Part shown: piece after piece, positions 1 through 11,793 of the stretch | Position numbering within the stretch: position 1 is the first letter of the stretch | How the letters are laid out: each line of letters opens with the position of its first letter | From: Bog-159 sp963707465 | GTDB taxonomy: Bacteria > Acidobacteriota > Terriglobia > Bryobacterales > Bryobacteraceae | DNA length: 64,000 bases | Direction of reading: 5' to 3' | NCBI GenBank assembly: GCA_963707465.1 | Contig: CAVPQK010000015.1 | Coordinates: 1,240,001 to 1,304,000 of the forward strand | Made by a program: the position numbers and the translations under genes | Notes under the pieces: generated by a model | The model's input: the letters and a program-made list of their open reading frames with translations, nothing else | The model's database searches: none | What the model was told of the DNA's origin: nothing

Positions 1-905
1 GCCAGCGCGTTCACGCCGCGAAGATCGTCGCCGCGCTGGTTCCAGGTGGCCAGGTTCCACAGGAAAGAGCTGCCGGGGATCAACTCGGAATCCTGCGTGT
101 CGGGGTAGGACAAAAGCGTGGTGGCGTAGTTGCCGGCCACGAACGACCCGAAGTTTGGCGTCGCGATGAGAATCAGGTCGCGCACCAAAGGCGTGACGGG
201 CGGCGTGGCGGTACCGGTGGTTTGCAGACCGGCCAGATAGGCGCGGGCGATGAGGCCGCCCATACTGAACGCGACCAGGTCGATCTGGGGCACCTGAGTG
301 CCATCGTCGTATTGGATGGAATTGAGGTATGTGCCCAGATCGTTGCCCAGGGTTTCGATGAGCTGGTTGGGATCTACCGCACAGTTATCGAAGAAATACA
401 CTATGGGCACACCGGCGGACACCAGGTATTGGGCAAGATTCCCAAAGGTATCCGCCGAACTGGTGGATACGGTACAGGTGCCGGTGAATCCGGTTTCCCA
501 TCCGTTTAGCAACACCACGGGAGGCTGCGTGGCGCCGGAGGGCACGCTTTGGCGGGGTTTCACGGAGATGGCCAGTTTGGTGGTGCGCTCTTCGTTGGCT
601 GGGCTGGTGGCGGAGAGAGTGGCGGTGTATTCGCCGGGGGGGAGTCGGAGCGGGGCGGCCAGGAGGATGCGGTCGCGGGTTCGGTTCGGGGCCACTACCA
701 GGGGGATTGATTCGGCGTCGAGAGACAGGCTGAGGGTTTTGGCTTTTAGCAGGAAGTCTAGCGAATCGGGAGGTACGGCGATCTGTACGGATTCGCCCGG
801 TCGCACTTCGTAGCTGGTTTGTTGCATGGATAGGGGCTGCGCGCCTGGGCAGGCGGCTCGGCACAGGAACAGCAGGGCGACCCAACGGAGATTGGCGCTA
901 GACAT
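1..905 (-). CDS. secreted alpha/beta-hydrolase (esterase/lipase-like), 3' end outside window
   Basis: Translating the minus strand from the ATG at 905 gives an uninterrupted protein of about 301 residues that runs off the left edge. It opens with a signal peptide (basic, then a hydrophobic WVALLFLC stretch, ending near PGAQ). An all-beta Ig-like region of about 100 residues follows. The hydrolase part then begins with PPVVLLNGWETG and holds the nucleophile elbow AFSMGGLIARAY, with Ser214 as likely nucleophile, and the strand ILIATPNFGS. This resembles lipases and PGAP1-like esterases that act outside the cytoplasm. The catalytic Asp and His should lie beyond the window. Substrate cannot be told. 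It is transcribed away from the tricorn gene, and a palindromic repeat sits in the shared upstream region. Confidence 0.8.
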   Translation of the reverse strand, partial: MSSANLRWVALLFLCRAACPGAQPLSMQQTSYEVRPGESVQIAVPPDSLDFLLKAKTLSLSLDAESIPLVVAPNRTRDRILLAAPLRLPPGEYTATLSATSPANEERTTKLAISVKPRQSVPSGATQPPVVLLNGWETGFTGTCTVSTSSADTFGNLAQYLVSAGVPIVYFFDNCAVDPNQLIETLGNDLGTYLNSIQYDDGTQVPQIDLVAFSMGGLIARAYLAGLQTTGTATPPVTPLVRDLILIATPNFGSFVAGNYATTLLSYPDTQDSELIPGSSFLWNLATWNQRGDDLRGVNAL

Positions 906-964
906 GGGCGTCCATAAAGATTAAGACGAGCGGGTGGCATGAATCGCGCAGACTAAAGGCAAGA

Positions 965-1004
965 GCGGGACTAAAGTCCCGCGCAGGCCGGGGGCCTGCC
1001 CCAC
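965..1004. repeat. modular palindromic intergenic repeat, copy 1
   Basis: Two back-to-back hairpin modules: GCGGGACTAAAGTCCCGC followed by GCAGGCC-GGG-GGCCTGC, ending in CCCAC. The same modules recur at eight other gene boundaries in this window. It lies 15 bp before the tricorn start codon. Confidence 0.8.
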
Positions 1005-1018
1005 TTATACTGGAGATT

Positions 1019-4279
<3,261 letters not shown>

Positions 4280-4290
4280 CGGGGGAAGCT

Positions 4291-5397
4291 ATGGCGGCTG
4301 CCACCGATCGACTCTCCGGCACGTTCTGGCTGCTGTTCCTGTACGACGTGTGCGAAGAGATCCGGCTGGAGGATTTGCGCGCCATCATGGGGGCGCAGCC
4401 TGCTGCGCGCGAGCCCAGTTTCCGGCGGCCTACGCCAGAGTACGTGCGGTTTGAAAAGCCGCCGGTGGTCGAGTGCCTGGAACCCTTGTTGCTGGAGAGC
4501 GGCGAGCGGCTACAGGCGCAGATGCACTACTACGAATACGGCGTAGTGTCGATCGAGCTGCAATTGCCCTTCGAGTTCAATTGGGGCGAATTGATGCGCC
4601 TGTCGAGCCGGTCGATCGCAGCGCCGGAGATCGAGAAGCAGGCGGCCGATCAAGTCCGGCGCAGCCTGGCGCGCGCCCGCCCGGCGCTGGTGAAACCGTA
4701 CACCGACTGGCTGACGGAAGACTATTACATCATCCAGCTCCGCCCGATGATGAAGAGCGACGGCACCGCTGTGACCGCGGAGGAACTGATCGCGGAGCGC
4801 GGGGAAGAAATCGCGCAGGTGGTACGCGGCGAGGAGATGCGCCTGGCCGAGGACGAGCGGACGGAGATCCTGCAAACGCGCCGGTCCTATTATCCGGACG
4901 ACCTGGTGGTGATCGGCTGGACCGCCGCGCTGGTCTATGACACGCCGGAAGATGCGCTGCCGGTGATGCAGCTTCTGGAGTACGCCAATTCACAATTGAT
5001 CGAGTTCCGTTATTACGACGAGATGCTGACGAGGCTGTTGGCAGACGTCTACCGGTCGCTCGAAAGGGGCACGGGCGTACTGGCGCGGTGGCGCCTGGCG
5101 CGAGAGGCCGGGAAGCTGAACACGATCCGGCTGGATGTGCGCGAGCTGACCGAACGCATGGACAATTCGATCAAGTTCCTGAGCGACATGTATTCCGCGC
5201 GCGTCTACCGACTGGCCGCGGCCAAAGTGGGCGTGACGGATTACCGGCGGCTGGTGGACGAAAAACTGAACACGGCAGGCGATCTGTACCAGTTTATGAT
5301 GGATCAGTTCCAGCAAGGCCGCGCCTTCGTGTTGGAGCTGATGGTGGTGGTTATCCTGGTAATCGAGCTCGTATTCCTGTTCAAGGGGAAGATGTGA
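4291..5397 (+). CDS. RMD1/YagE (DUF155)-like membrane-anchored protein
   Basis: 368 aa from the ATG at 4291, preceded by GGGGGAAG; a longer frame reading into the tricorn gene is ignored because it has no start near a ribosome site. Soluble for most of its length, with an alpha-helical C-terminal third (repeated Arg/Glu/Leu heptads) and a single membrane segment at about 345-365 followed by KGKM. The helix-rich ending just before one C-terminal transmembrane segment is the layout of RMD1/Sad1/YagE proteins, which in mitochondria support translation; bacterial members are uncharacterised. Family call is by pattern, so moderate. The 3' end overlaps the convergent gene by 17 bp. Confidence 0.55.
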   Translation: MAAATDRLSGTFWLLFLYDVCEEIRLEDLRAIMGAQPAAREPSFRRPTPEYVRFEKPPVVECLEPLLLESGERLQAQMHYYEYGVVSIELQLPFEFNWGELMRLSSRSIAAPEIEKQAADQVRRSLARARPALVKPYTDWLTEDYYIIQLRPMMKSDGTAVTAEELIAERGEEIAQVVRGEEMRLAEDERTEILQTRRSYYPDDLVVIGWTAALVYDTPEDALPVMQLLEYANSQLIEFRYYDEMLTRLLADVYRSLERGTGVLARWRLAREAGKLNTIRLDVRELTERMDNSIKFLSDMYSARVYRLAAAKVGVTDYRRLVDEKLNTAGDLYQFMMDQFQQGRAFVLELMVVVILVIELVFLFKGKM

Positions 5398-6013
5398 GCG
5401 GAGCGGGATCGGAGGCCGGCATTCGGCGAACGGAGCGCAGTTGCGCTTCGTCGAAAAAGAGAAAGCCGGATGACAGGTCGGCACCCGTGTAAGAGGCTTT
5501 GGCGATACCGGTGGATGCGTGCCTGGTGGTGCGGGCCAGGAAGTGATACAGTTCATGAGCGAGCACACGGGCCATGGCGCGGCCCAGGAGTCGTTCGCGT
5601 TCCGGCGGGCCCGCGCAGGCCAGGGATGCGGTCATGAGCCGCCGAATGCTATCGCAATCCACATCGGCGAACGGGAGTATCTGGCCGTCCGCGATATGGG
5701 TCCAACCCAGGTTGCCGGCTGACGGATTCCAGTGAGGCAGCGTATCGGCCTGACACACGCCCTGGAAACTGACTACGACCAAATTTGCCACGACCTCATG
5801 ACCGCTACCTTGCTCCAAGGATCGCCACTTGAGACGCAGGCTGAACGGACGCATGATCGCGTCGAGCTCGGTCCTCATATACGCAATAGATAGGGCAGAG
5901 GGAGGGTAACTGAATCGGGTGTAGATTGTCAGCGCGCCGGCCGGTTCATCGATCTGGCCGCAGGCTGGAATCGCTGAAAACATCAGCAGGACAAACGCCG
6001 TAGAGAACTTCAT
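5381..6013 (-). CDS. secreted protein with HExxH metallopeptidase motif
   Basis: 210 aa. Signal peptide (KFSTAFVLLMFSAIPACGQ, residues 2-20). The motif AHELYH places an HExxH zinc site at residues 153-157 on a predicted helix (ARVLAHELYHFLART), with His165 shortly after as a possible ligand. The rest matches nothing I can name. A small secreted metalloprotease or a metallo-fold relic is likely. Small proteins with this layout are frequent in Solibacter-like genomes. Tail-to-tail with the RMD1-like gene. Confidence 0.6.
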   Translation of the reverse strand: MKFSTAFVLLMFSAIPACGQIDEPAGALTIYTRFSYPPSALSIAYMRTELDAIMRPFSLRLKWRSLEQGSGHEVVANLVVVSFQGVCQADTLPHWNPSAGNLGWTHIADGQILPFADVDCDSIRRLMTASLACAGPPERERLLGRAMARVLAHELYHFLARTTRHASTGIAKASYTGADLSSGFLFFDEAQLRSVRRMPASDPAPLTSSP

Positions 6014-6055
6014 CGCGTCCTACTGAATAGAGGATATCAGGATCTAAAGTTCTCA

Positions 6056-6829
6056 TCAAGGATCGCTGAGCCGGGGCGCCGGCCCGGGGCGTACCCTGGC
6101 TAACGCCGGTCCAGCGAGAGCACGCACTTCGGCTTCGGTGAGATGCCTCCATTTCCCGATCTGCAGATTGCCGATGCGCACAGGGCCAATGGCAACGCGC
6201 ACCAGTTCGATCACCTTGCTGCCGACGGCTTCCAGCATGCGGCGCACCTGCCTGTTGCGGCCTTCCCGGATGACGATTTCGAGGTGCGTATATTTGGCGG
6301 AATCACGCAAGCGCTCAACCACCGCGGGGCGGGTGGGACCATCGCTCAACTCTACTCCCGCGCGCAGACGCGCGATCTGCTCGTCGGCCAATGGGCCGGC
6401 GCACTTGGCCTGGTAGGTTTTGGGAACCTTGTAAGCGGGGTTTGTGAGCCGCTCGGCAAATTCCGTGTCGTTGGTCATGATCAGCAGTCCGGTGGTATCC
6501 AGGTCCAGGCGGCCCACGGGAACCAACCACACACCCGCGTCCCGCACCAGATCGTAGACGGTGAGCCGGCCTTGGGGATCGGTATATGTGGTGATGTAGC
6601 GCTTGGGCTTGTAGAGCAGCAGGTAAACCTTTTTGGCCCCGCGGATAGGCTGCCCATCCAACGTGACGCGGTCGCGCTCGATGTCGACCCAGAAATCGGG
6701 CGTCTGGACTACTTTGCCGTTTACGCGCACGCGGCCGGCGCCGATCCAGCTGCGCGCTTCGGTGCGCGAACACAGTCCGGCTTTGGACAGCACTCTCTCG
6801 AGGGTCTTCAAGGGGCGCCGCGGAGGCAT
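6056..6829 (-). CDS. rluB: RsuA/RluB-family 23S rRNA pseudouridine synthase
   Basis: 257 aa. Residues 7-65 form an S4 RNA-binding domain (LERVLSKAGLCSRTEARSWI, then GRVRVNGK). The synthase domain follows with the catalytic motif GRLDLDTTGLLIMTND; the first Asp of GRLD is the nucleophile. LLYKPKRYITT and EGRNRQVRRML are also diagnostic. Known: RluB makes pseudouridine 2605 of 23S rRNA. RluE/RluF-like specificity cannot be excluded by eye. Divergent from hutI with about 28 bp between the two start codons. Confidence 0.92.
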   Translation of the reverse strand: MPPRRPLKTLERVLSKAGLCSRTEARSWIGAGRVRVNGKVVQTPDFWVDIERDRVTLDGQPIRGAKKVYLLLYKPKRYITTYTDPQGRLTVYDLVRDAGVWLVPVGRLDLDTTGLLIMTNDTEFAERLTNPAYKVPKTYQAKCAGPLADEQIARLRAGVELSDGPTRPAVVERLRDSAKYTHLEIVIREGRNRQVRRMLEAVGSKVIELVRVAIGPVRIGNLQIGKWRHLTEAEVRALAGPALARVRPGPAPRLSDP

Positions 6830-6857
6830 GTTGCTATATTAAAACAAGGCTCTCCGA

Positions 6858-8081
6858 ATGTCGGGAATTCTTCTCGTGAGGGGGGCGCGGCAACTGCTTA
6901 CCTTGCGCGGCTCCGCCGAGCCTAGACGCGGCTCCGCCCTGCAAGAGCTTGGTATCATCCGCGACGGCGCACTGCTGATCGAGGACGGGCGCGTGGTCGA
7001 AGTGGGTCTGAGCAGGCGCGTGGAGAATCTCGCGCTGGGGCGAAGGTCCCAGGAACTCGACGCCACGGGGCAGGTGGTGATGCCCGGATTCGTGGACTGC
7101 CATGCCCACCTGGTCCGCGGCGCGGTGTGGATGGACGATCGAGAGCCCGCGTGCGGGACTGAACTCACCGTGCAGGCGCTGCGGAACGCTTCCGGCAAGC
7201 GCCTGGAAGGGCGCGCGCGCCAATTCGTGGAGGCGATGGCGCGGCATGGGACGACGACTTTGGAGGCCAAGACCGGTCATGGCCTGGACGCCAGAGCCGA
7301 ACTGAAGATCCTGCGGGTGCAGGGCAAGCTGGACGGCGCGCCGCTGGATATCGCGTCCACGTTCCTCACTCCGCGGTCCATTCCGGCGGATGGGGGCGAC
7401 TCCGCCGGCTACCTCGCCTGGCTGTGCGACGAGTTGCTGCCCGCGATCCGGCGCAGGAAGCTAGCCCGGTTTGCCGGTTTTCGCTGCGGCGGGGTGTTCA
7501 GCGACGAGGACGGCCGCCGCTACCTGGCAACGGCGCGCGACCTGGGATTTCGCCTCAAGATCCACGCCAGCCAATGCCCGGCCGCCGATGCGGTGCGTCT
7601 GGCTGTGGAGGTGGAAGCTGCCAGCGTGGAGCACCTGCGCGATGCCGGCCCGGCGGAGTCCGATTTACTCGCGCGCTCGAACGCGATGGCCGTCCTGTTG
7701 CCCGGCGAAGCCTTTCACCCCAGCAACCGGTGCCCGCCCGCGCGGCAGCTCATCGACGGAGGCGCGGCCGTGGCGCTGGGCTCCAACTTCGATCCCGGCG
7801 CCGATTCGACTTACAGCATGGCGGCCATCGTGGCACTGGCGTGCGCGCGCCTGGGAATGAGTCCAGCGGAAGCTATCTGCGCGGCGACATTCAACGCGGC
7901 CTGCGCTATCGGGTCGGGGCACGCGGCCGGTTCGCTCGAAGTGGGCAAACCCGCCGATCTGATCGTGCTTAACGCGTCGGATTACCGCGAGATCCCGTAT
8001 CATTTCGGAGTCAATCTGGTGAACCGGACGGTGAAGCGCGGGGTGACGATATACCAGGAAGGGAAGGTGGCCGGGCGGTAG
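6858..8081 (+). CDS. hutI: imidazolonepropionase (histidine degradation)
   Basis: 407 aa, normal length. Hydrolyses 4-imidazolone-5-propanoate to N-formimino-L-glutamate in the cytosol. Seen: amidohydrolase metal motif FVDCHAHLVRG (HxH at 82-84), GTTTLEAKTGHGLD, a central KIHASQ metal His, and LGSNFDPGADSTYSMAAIVALAC near the C-terminus, all typical of HutI. Residues 25-32 look like a short insertion. No other hut genes are nearby, so the rest of the pathway must be elsewhere. A related aromatic amidohydrolase is the main alternative. Confidence 0.85.
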   Translation: MSGILLVRGARQLLTLRGSAEPRRGSALQELGIIRDGALLIEDGRVVEVGLSRRVENLALGRRSQELDATGQVVMPGFVDCHAHLVRGAVWMDDREPACGTELTVQALRNASGKRLEGRARQFVEAMARHGTTTLEAKTGHGLDARAELKILRVQGKLDGAPLDIASTFLTPRSIPADGGDSAGYLAWLCDELLPAIRRRKLARFAGFRCGGVFSDEDGRRYLATARDLGFRLKIHASQCPAADAVRLAVEVEAASVEHLRDAGPAESDLLARSNAMAVLLPGEAFHPSNRCPPARQLIDGGAAVALGSNFDPGADSTYSMAAIVALACARLGMSPAEAICAATFNAACAIGSGHAAGSLEVGKPADLIVLNASDYREIPYHFGVNLVNRTVKRGVTIYQEGKVAGR

Positions 8082-8139
8082 GGCGGGACACGACTGCACT
8101 GGCACAATCGAAGCCCAAGCTGGTGAAGCGAAAGAGGGT

Positions 8140-8221
8140 GCTGGGGGCTGGGGGCTGGGGGCTAGGGGCTAGGGGCTAGGGGCTAGGGGCTGGGGGCTAG
8201 GGGCTGGGGGCTAGGGGCTGG
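8140..8221 (+). repeat. heptanucleotide tandem repeat GCTGGGG/GCTAGGG
   Basis: About 11.7 copies of a 7-bp unit, GCTGGGG or GCTAGGG, in the order G G G A A A A G A G A G at the fourth base. The G runs of four to five on the plus strand would suit a G-quadruplex. The rest of the 270-bp gap between hutI and the next gene shows no gene. A short echo of the same repeat (8434-8460) lies inside the next coding region. Confidence 0.95.
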
Positions 8222-8352
8222 ATTCGGCGACGCGGCGAGGCGGGCAGCATGGGAAGGGTTGATTTTGGGGCTTTTGGGGGGCCGTTGCGATACAGTTTTC
8301 GCTTGCCCTTTGGCGTCGTTTGCCAGGTTGTCAAAGACCAAGGGGTAAAACG

Positions 8353-8907
8353 CTAACGGGTGTCGGGGGCGCAGGATAGCGGTTGGGGTCCGGCGGCCTC
8401 CGCCATCACGTAGCTGGGCTCGCTTCGCTCGCAGGGGCTGGGGGTCGGGGGCTGGGGACTAGTTTGTGCCGGCTGCGGATGGGGCTGCGCTTTGCGTTCC
8501 TTTTGGGATTGCTTCATGTCGGCTACAGCGGTGCGGAAGGAACGCTCCAGTTGCTCACGGCTTTTCGCCGCGTAGGCCAACATCTTGAATTGTTTCTCTC
8601 CGAATTCCATAAAGAAGTAGATCTTCTGCTCGCTGGCGGCCACGCGCTTGAGGAGCCATTGGGAAGTGACCATGGTTTCCAGATAAAGCCGCTCGGTGCG
8701 GGTTTGGGGCTGCCACTCGGCATCCAATTCGTCCCAGAGCTGGGAGTACTCGGCGGCGTTTTCGCTTTCGAGGATGGTGGCTTTGGTGCGCAAGCCGAAG
8801 GTGAGGGCATTGAAGCGGATGGCCGCTTTGCCTTCGGGGGTCTTTGGACCGGTACTTCTCTGTGCGTTGTTGCGGTTTGCTTCTTGTTGCTTAGTGGAGA
8901 TTAACAT
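8353..8907 (-). CDS. hypothetical protein, NAxxSTGPxTxxGK family
   Basis: 184 aa. The N-terminus NRNNAQRSTGPKTPEGK, then NALTFGL, is a signature I recognise from a paralogous family common in Solibacter-like and some other soil bacteria; its function is unknown. A Glu-rich helical middle follows (ERLYLETMVTSQWLLKRVAASEQK). The C-terminal 45 residues are low complexity (Pro/Gln/Ser) and are encoded partly by the G-rich heptanucleotide echo at 8434-8460, so this tail is probably a recent repeat-derived extension. GGAAA lies about 9 bp before the ATG. Confidence 0.65.
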   Translation of the reverse strand: MLISTKQQEANRNNAQRSTGPKTPEGKAAIRFNALTFGLRTKATILESENAAEYSQLWDELDAEWQPQTRTERLYLETMVTSQWLLKRVAASEQKIYFFMEFGEKQFKMLAYAAKSREQLERSFRTAVADMKQSQKERKAQPHPQPAQTSPQPPTPSPCERSEPSYVMAEAAGPQPLSCAPDTR

Positions 8908-8937
8908 GCGAAATATTTCCTTTCTTAGGAGGTAGTT

Positions 8938-9034
8938 GCGGGACTAACAGTCCCGCGCGGGCGATTTTTCAGCAAAGAGCGGGTCCAGGGGGACCCGCGC
9001 GGACCGGGACGCGGACCGGGGGTCCGCCCCACTC
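8938..9034. repeat. modular palindromic intergenic repeat, copy 2 (extended)
   Basis: Starts with GCGGGACTAACAGTCCCGC, then a second hairpin GCGGGTCC-AGGG-GGACCCGC, then GCGGACCGGGGGTCCGC and CCCCAC. Longest copy in the window. It lies just upstream of the NAxxSTGP-family gene and before a decayed gene. Confidence 0.8.
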
Positions 9035-9051
9035 GCAGTTTGTGCGGTGCA

Positions 9052-9437
9052 CTAGGGCTCGGCGGGGGCCGCCGGAAGATCCTTCTTTATTCGTTGCAAC
9101 ATCTCAAGCATATCGAGGTAATTCTGGTGGGGTGCAACGTCGTCAGAATTCCCGGATATCATGTTGCATCGTGTTGCATTCGGCTGCGGGATCGTAGGGG
9201 TCGGGATACCTATCGATGCCGTGGAGGCCGGGCATCGACCAGCCGGTCTTGGGCATTGTGCGGACGTTGCAATATAAAGATAGACGTGCGCAGCAGCACG
9301 GCGGGGGACGACTTGGGATTGTCGAGGATGGCGAGGAGGGCTTCCACGGCACGATTGCTGAGATGGTGCAGAGCATCGATGCTGGTGAGGGGAGGGGTAT
9401 CTGTCGAGTGTTCCATATTCGACGTTGAGTGTAGCAT
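9052..9437 (-). pseudogene. decayed hypothetical gene (three frames)
   Basis: From the ATG at 9437 one frame gives 75 residues ending at 9210 with a coherent helical core (LSNRAVEALLAILDNPKSSPAVLLRTSIFILQRP). Protein-like sequence then continues in a second frame (TGWSMPGLHGIDRYPDPYDP) and in a third (DVAPHQNYLDMLEMLQRIKKDLPAAPAEP, stop at 9052). Together these look like one gene of about 125 codons broken by two frameshifts. I recognise the core as a companion of the NAxxSTGP family in Solibacter-like genomes. The 9210-9437 part could still be translated. Confidence 0.5.
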
Positions 9438-9535
9438 GGGCGGATGGATGGGTTGGGGTACGTCGAGGGCAGTTTTGTTTGTTTTCAGGGGGATGCGGGG
9501 GAGTGCCAGGCTGTGACCGATCCGCGGAACTCGCT

Positions 9536-10675
9536 TCAGGGCGTTTCGGCTTGTTCGGATGAAATTTCCCAGACTCCCGTTGAGCGGACCAGAGTCATGC
9601 GCTCGTCTTCTTCGCCGACCGCCCGGCGATGTCCGGAGAACTGCCAATGCTTGCGGAAGGTGGCTACCGCGCGGTTATCGCTGACCGGTGTCAGTGCAAG
9701 GCCGGAGATGCGATAGACGTCCAGACGGCCGTAGCGCGCCATGCTCTGGCGCACGGCCGCGCGAGTCACATCGTGGCGCTTGAAATAGGTGCTCACGACC
9801 GGGGCGTAACATTGCGCGGCGGCGGCAATATCGCCGCTGCGCAGCGCGCCGGTCCAGCGGGCCAGGAGTTGGTGAATTCCCGCGGTATCCGGCTCAAGCT
9901 CGACCGGCGCGCCCTGGGCTACCGGCTGCGCGGCGGGCGGCGCGGGAACGGCCAGCGCGATCCGTTCTAATCCGGTTTCCGGGCGCCACCACAGATAGCC
10001 AAGCGCGCCGATCACCAAGCCCACCAGCAATGCCGCGGTATACCAGGGCCATCGCTTTCCCGCGCGGCGTTCAGGTTCGGGCTCCAAACGGGGACGCGGG
10101 AGTGGCCACGTCATCAACAGTGGGTGCGAGGCAGGCGACGGGTCCACTGCTGGCCGCGATTCCAGCAGCGGGGCCGGACGGCCACAGCGGCAAACGAAAA
10201 AATCAGTCTCGCTCGATTCCATCAAACTGGGCCTGACCAATAGCGCCAGGTCCTCGGCCGCGCCAAAGTACGCATGCATCAGCTCTTCGTCTTCCGGGCT
10301 GAGCTCGAACACCGGCAGCGTGTGACTGCGGTAAAAGCCCAACACCGACAGACCTGGCTGGGCGCCGCCGCGAAACCACTCCAAGGTCTCTTGCAGCAGC
10401 TCGCGGTCGGTATCCGAGAGGCGGTAGGAAGGTCCGAACCGATGTTCCGAGGGAACCGGCTCGAAGTCTTCCACGACGATGACGTTCTCCTCGCACCGGC
10501 CGAGCAGAATCCCGCCAGCCTCCGCGCCCCGGTGCGGCGCGGCGGCAAAAGCTTCGCTGACTTCCCGGTGGATGCCATCCATGGCAAGCCGGCGAATAAC
10601 GATGGGCGGCGACTCCGGCGTGCGGCAAGTCACATATTCGAGTCGCATTTCCTGGCTGGAGGATAGTCCTGGCAT
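9536..10675 (-). CDS. MPN (JAB1/JAMM-like) domain protein with membrane anchor, active site degenerate
   Basis: 379 aa. Residues 24-150 form an MPN fold: GAEAGGILLGR with Glu52, a strand EENVIVVEDFEPV, and LGFYRSHTLPVFELSPEDEEL. In active JAMM proteases the last motif is HxHPx(7)SxxD. Here His118, Ser126 and Asp129 are kept but the first His is Arg116, so zinc binding is probably lost. One membrane segment (about 207-226) follows a Pro/Arg linker. The C-terminal 110 residues resemble a SnoaL/NTF2-like or DUF4440 domain (WTGALRSGDIAAAAQCYAP). N-in orientation places the MPN domain in the cytosol. A start at Met11 (10645) is possible. Confidence 0.7.
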   Translation of the reverse strand: MPGLSSSQEMRLEYVTCRTPESPPIVIRRLAMDGIHREVSEAFAAAPHRGAEAGGILLGRCEENVIVVEDFEPVPSEHRFGPSYRLSDTDRELLQETLEWFRGGAQPGLSVLGFYRSHTLPVFELSPEDEELMHAYFGAAEDLALLVRPSLMESSETDFFVCRCGRPAPLLESRPAVDPSPASHPLLMTWPLPRPRLEPEPERRAGKRWPWYTAALLVGLVIGALGYLWWRPETGLERIALAVPAPPAAQPVAQGAPVELEPDTAGIHQLLARWTGALRSGDIAAAAQCYAPVVSTYFKRHDVTRAAVRQSMARYGRLDVYRISGLALTPVSDNRAVATFRKHWQFSGHRRAVGEEDERMTLVRSTGVWEISSEQAETP

Positions 10676-10766
10676 GCTTTGACGGCTACTGGTTCAGACG
10701 GCGGGGCGCCGACGCGCGTTGCGAAAACTAAGCTCAACCCCTCCCGCCAAGCGCTAAAATCGACCC

Positions 10767-11783
10767 ATGCGCGCATTCCGGATCTTTCTACTGGCCGTGG
10801 CGGGCGCCGCCGTGCTTCCCGCCGCCAAGAATCTCGAAATCTACTTCATCGATGTCGAAGGCGGGCAAGCCACATTGTTCGTGTCGCCGTCGGGCGAATC
10901 CATGCTGGTCGATACCGGCTGGTCCGGCAACAACAGCCGCGACGCCAACCGCATCGCCGCCGCCGCCAAGCACGCGGGGGTGAAAGCGATCGACTACCTG
11001 CTGATCACGCATTTCCATGAGGACCATGTGGGCGGCGTGCCGCAGCTTGCCGCCAAGCTGCCGATCCGCAACTTTATCGACCATGGGGAGAGCGTGGAGC
11101 ACGACCAACGGGCCAAGGAGCTTTACGCGGCATACCTGGAATATCGCGCGAAGGGCAAACATATCCTGGCGAAACCCGGCGACACGATCCCGATCAAGGG
11201 TCTCGACGTGAAGGTGCTCACGGCGGACGGCGATGAGATCCAAAGCCCGTTGCCGGGCGCGGGACAAGCCAACCCATTGTGCGCGGCGGACAAACTGCGC
11301 GCTCCCGACGCCACGGAAAACGCCCGCTCGGTGGGCACCATGATCACGTTCGGGAACTTCCGCGCGCTGGATATGGGGGACCTGACCTGGAATAAAGAAC
11401 ACGAACTGGTCTGCCCCAACAATAAAATCGGAACGGTGGATCTGTACATCGTGTCACACCACGGGATGGACATGTCGGGATCACCCGCCTTCGTACACGC
11501 GCTCGATGCGCGGGTAGCCATCATGGACAACGGCGCGCGCAAGGGCGGCTCTGTGCCGGCGTGGCAAACCATCCACAGTTCGCCCGGCCTGGAGGACATC
11601 TGGCAGTTGCATTTTGCCGTCGGCGGCGGCAAGGACAACAACGCACCGGACACCTTCATCGCCAACACGGATGAGGTGGGCGACCAGGGGAATTGGATCC
11701 ACGTAACCGTGCATCCGGATGGCAGCTTCATAGTAAATAACAGCCGCAATAAGTACTCGAAAACGTACGGACCCAGAGGATAG
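10767..11783 (+). CDS. secreted metallo-beta-lactamase-fold hydrolase (ComEC-like)
   Basis: 338 aa with a signal peptide (FRIFLLAVAGAAVLPAA). Metal site THFHEDHVGG at residues 81-90 and a later SHHGMDMSGSP strand, as in the ComEC/Rec2-type MBL group. LEIYFIDVEGGQATLFVSPSGESMLVDTG is the usual first strand pair of this group. It lacks the ComEC membrane channel, so it is a stand-alone periplasmic or secreted hydrolase. A phosphodiester or lactone substrate is possible but unproven. It ends 10 bp before the oxidoreductase gene, so the three genes from here may be one transcript. Confidence 0.8.
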   Translation: MRAFRIFLLAVAGAAVLPAAKNLEIYFIDVEGGQATLFVSPSGESMLVDTGWSGNNSRDANRIAAAAKHAGVKAIDYLLITHFHEDHVGGVPQLAAKLPIRNFIDHGESVEHDQRAKELYAAYLEYRAKGKHILAKPGDTIPIKGLDVKVLTADGDEIQSPLPGAGQANPLCAADKLRAPDATENARSVGTMITFGNFRALDMGDLTWNKEHELVCPNNKIGTVDLYIVSHHGMDMSGSPAFVHALDARVAIMDNGARKGGSVPAWQTIHSSPGLEDIWQLHFAVGGGKDNNAPDTFIANTDEVGDQGNWIHVTVHPDGSFIVNNSRNKYSKTYGPRG

Positions 11784-11793
11784 CGAAGCCATC

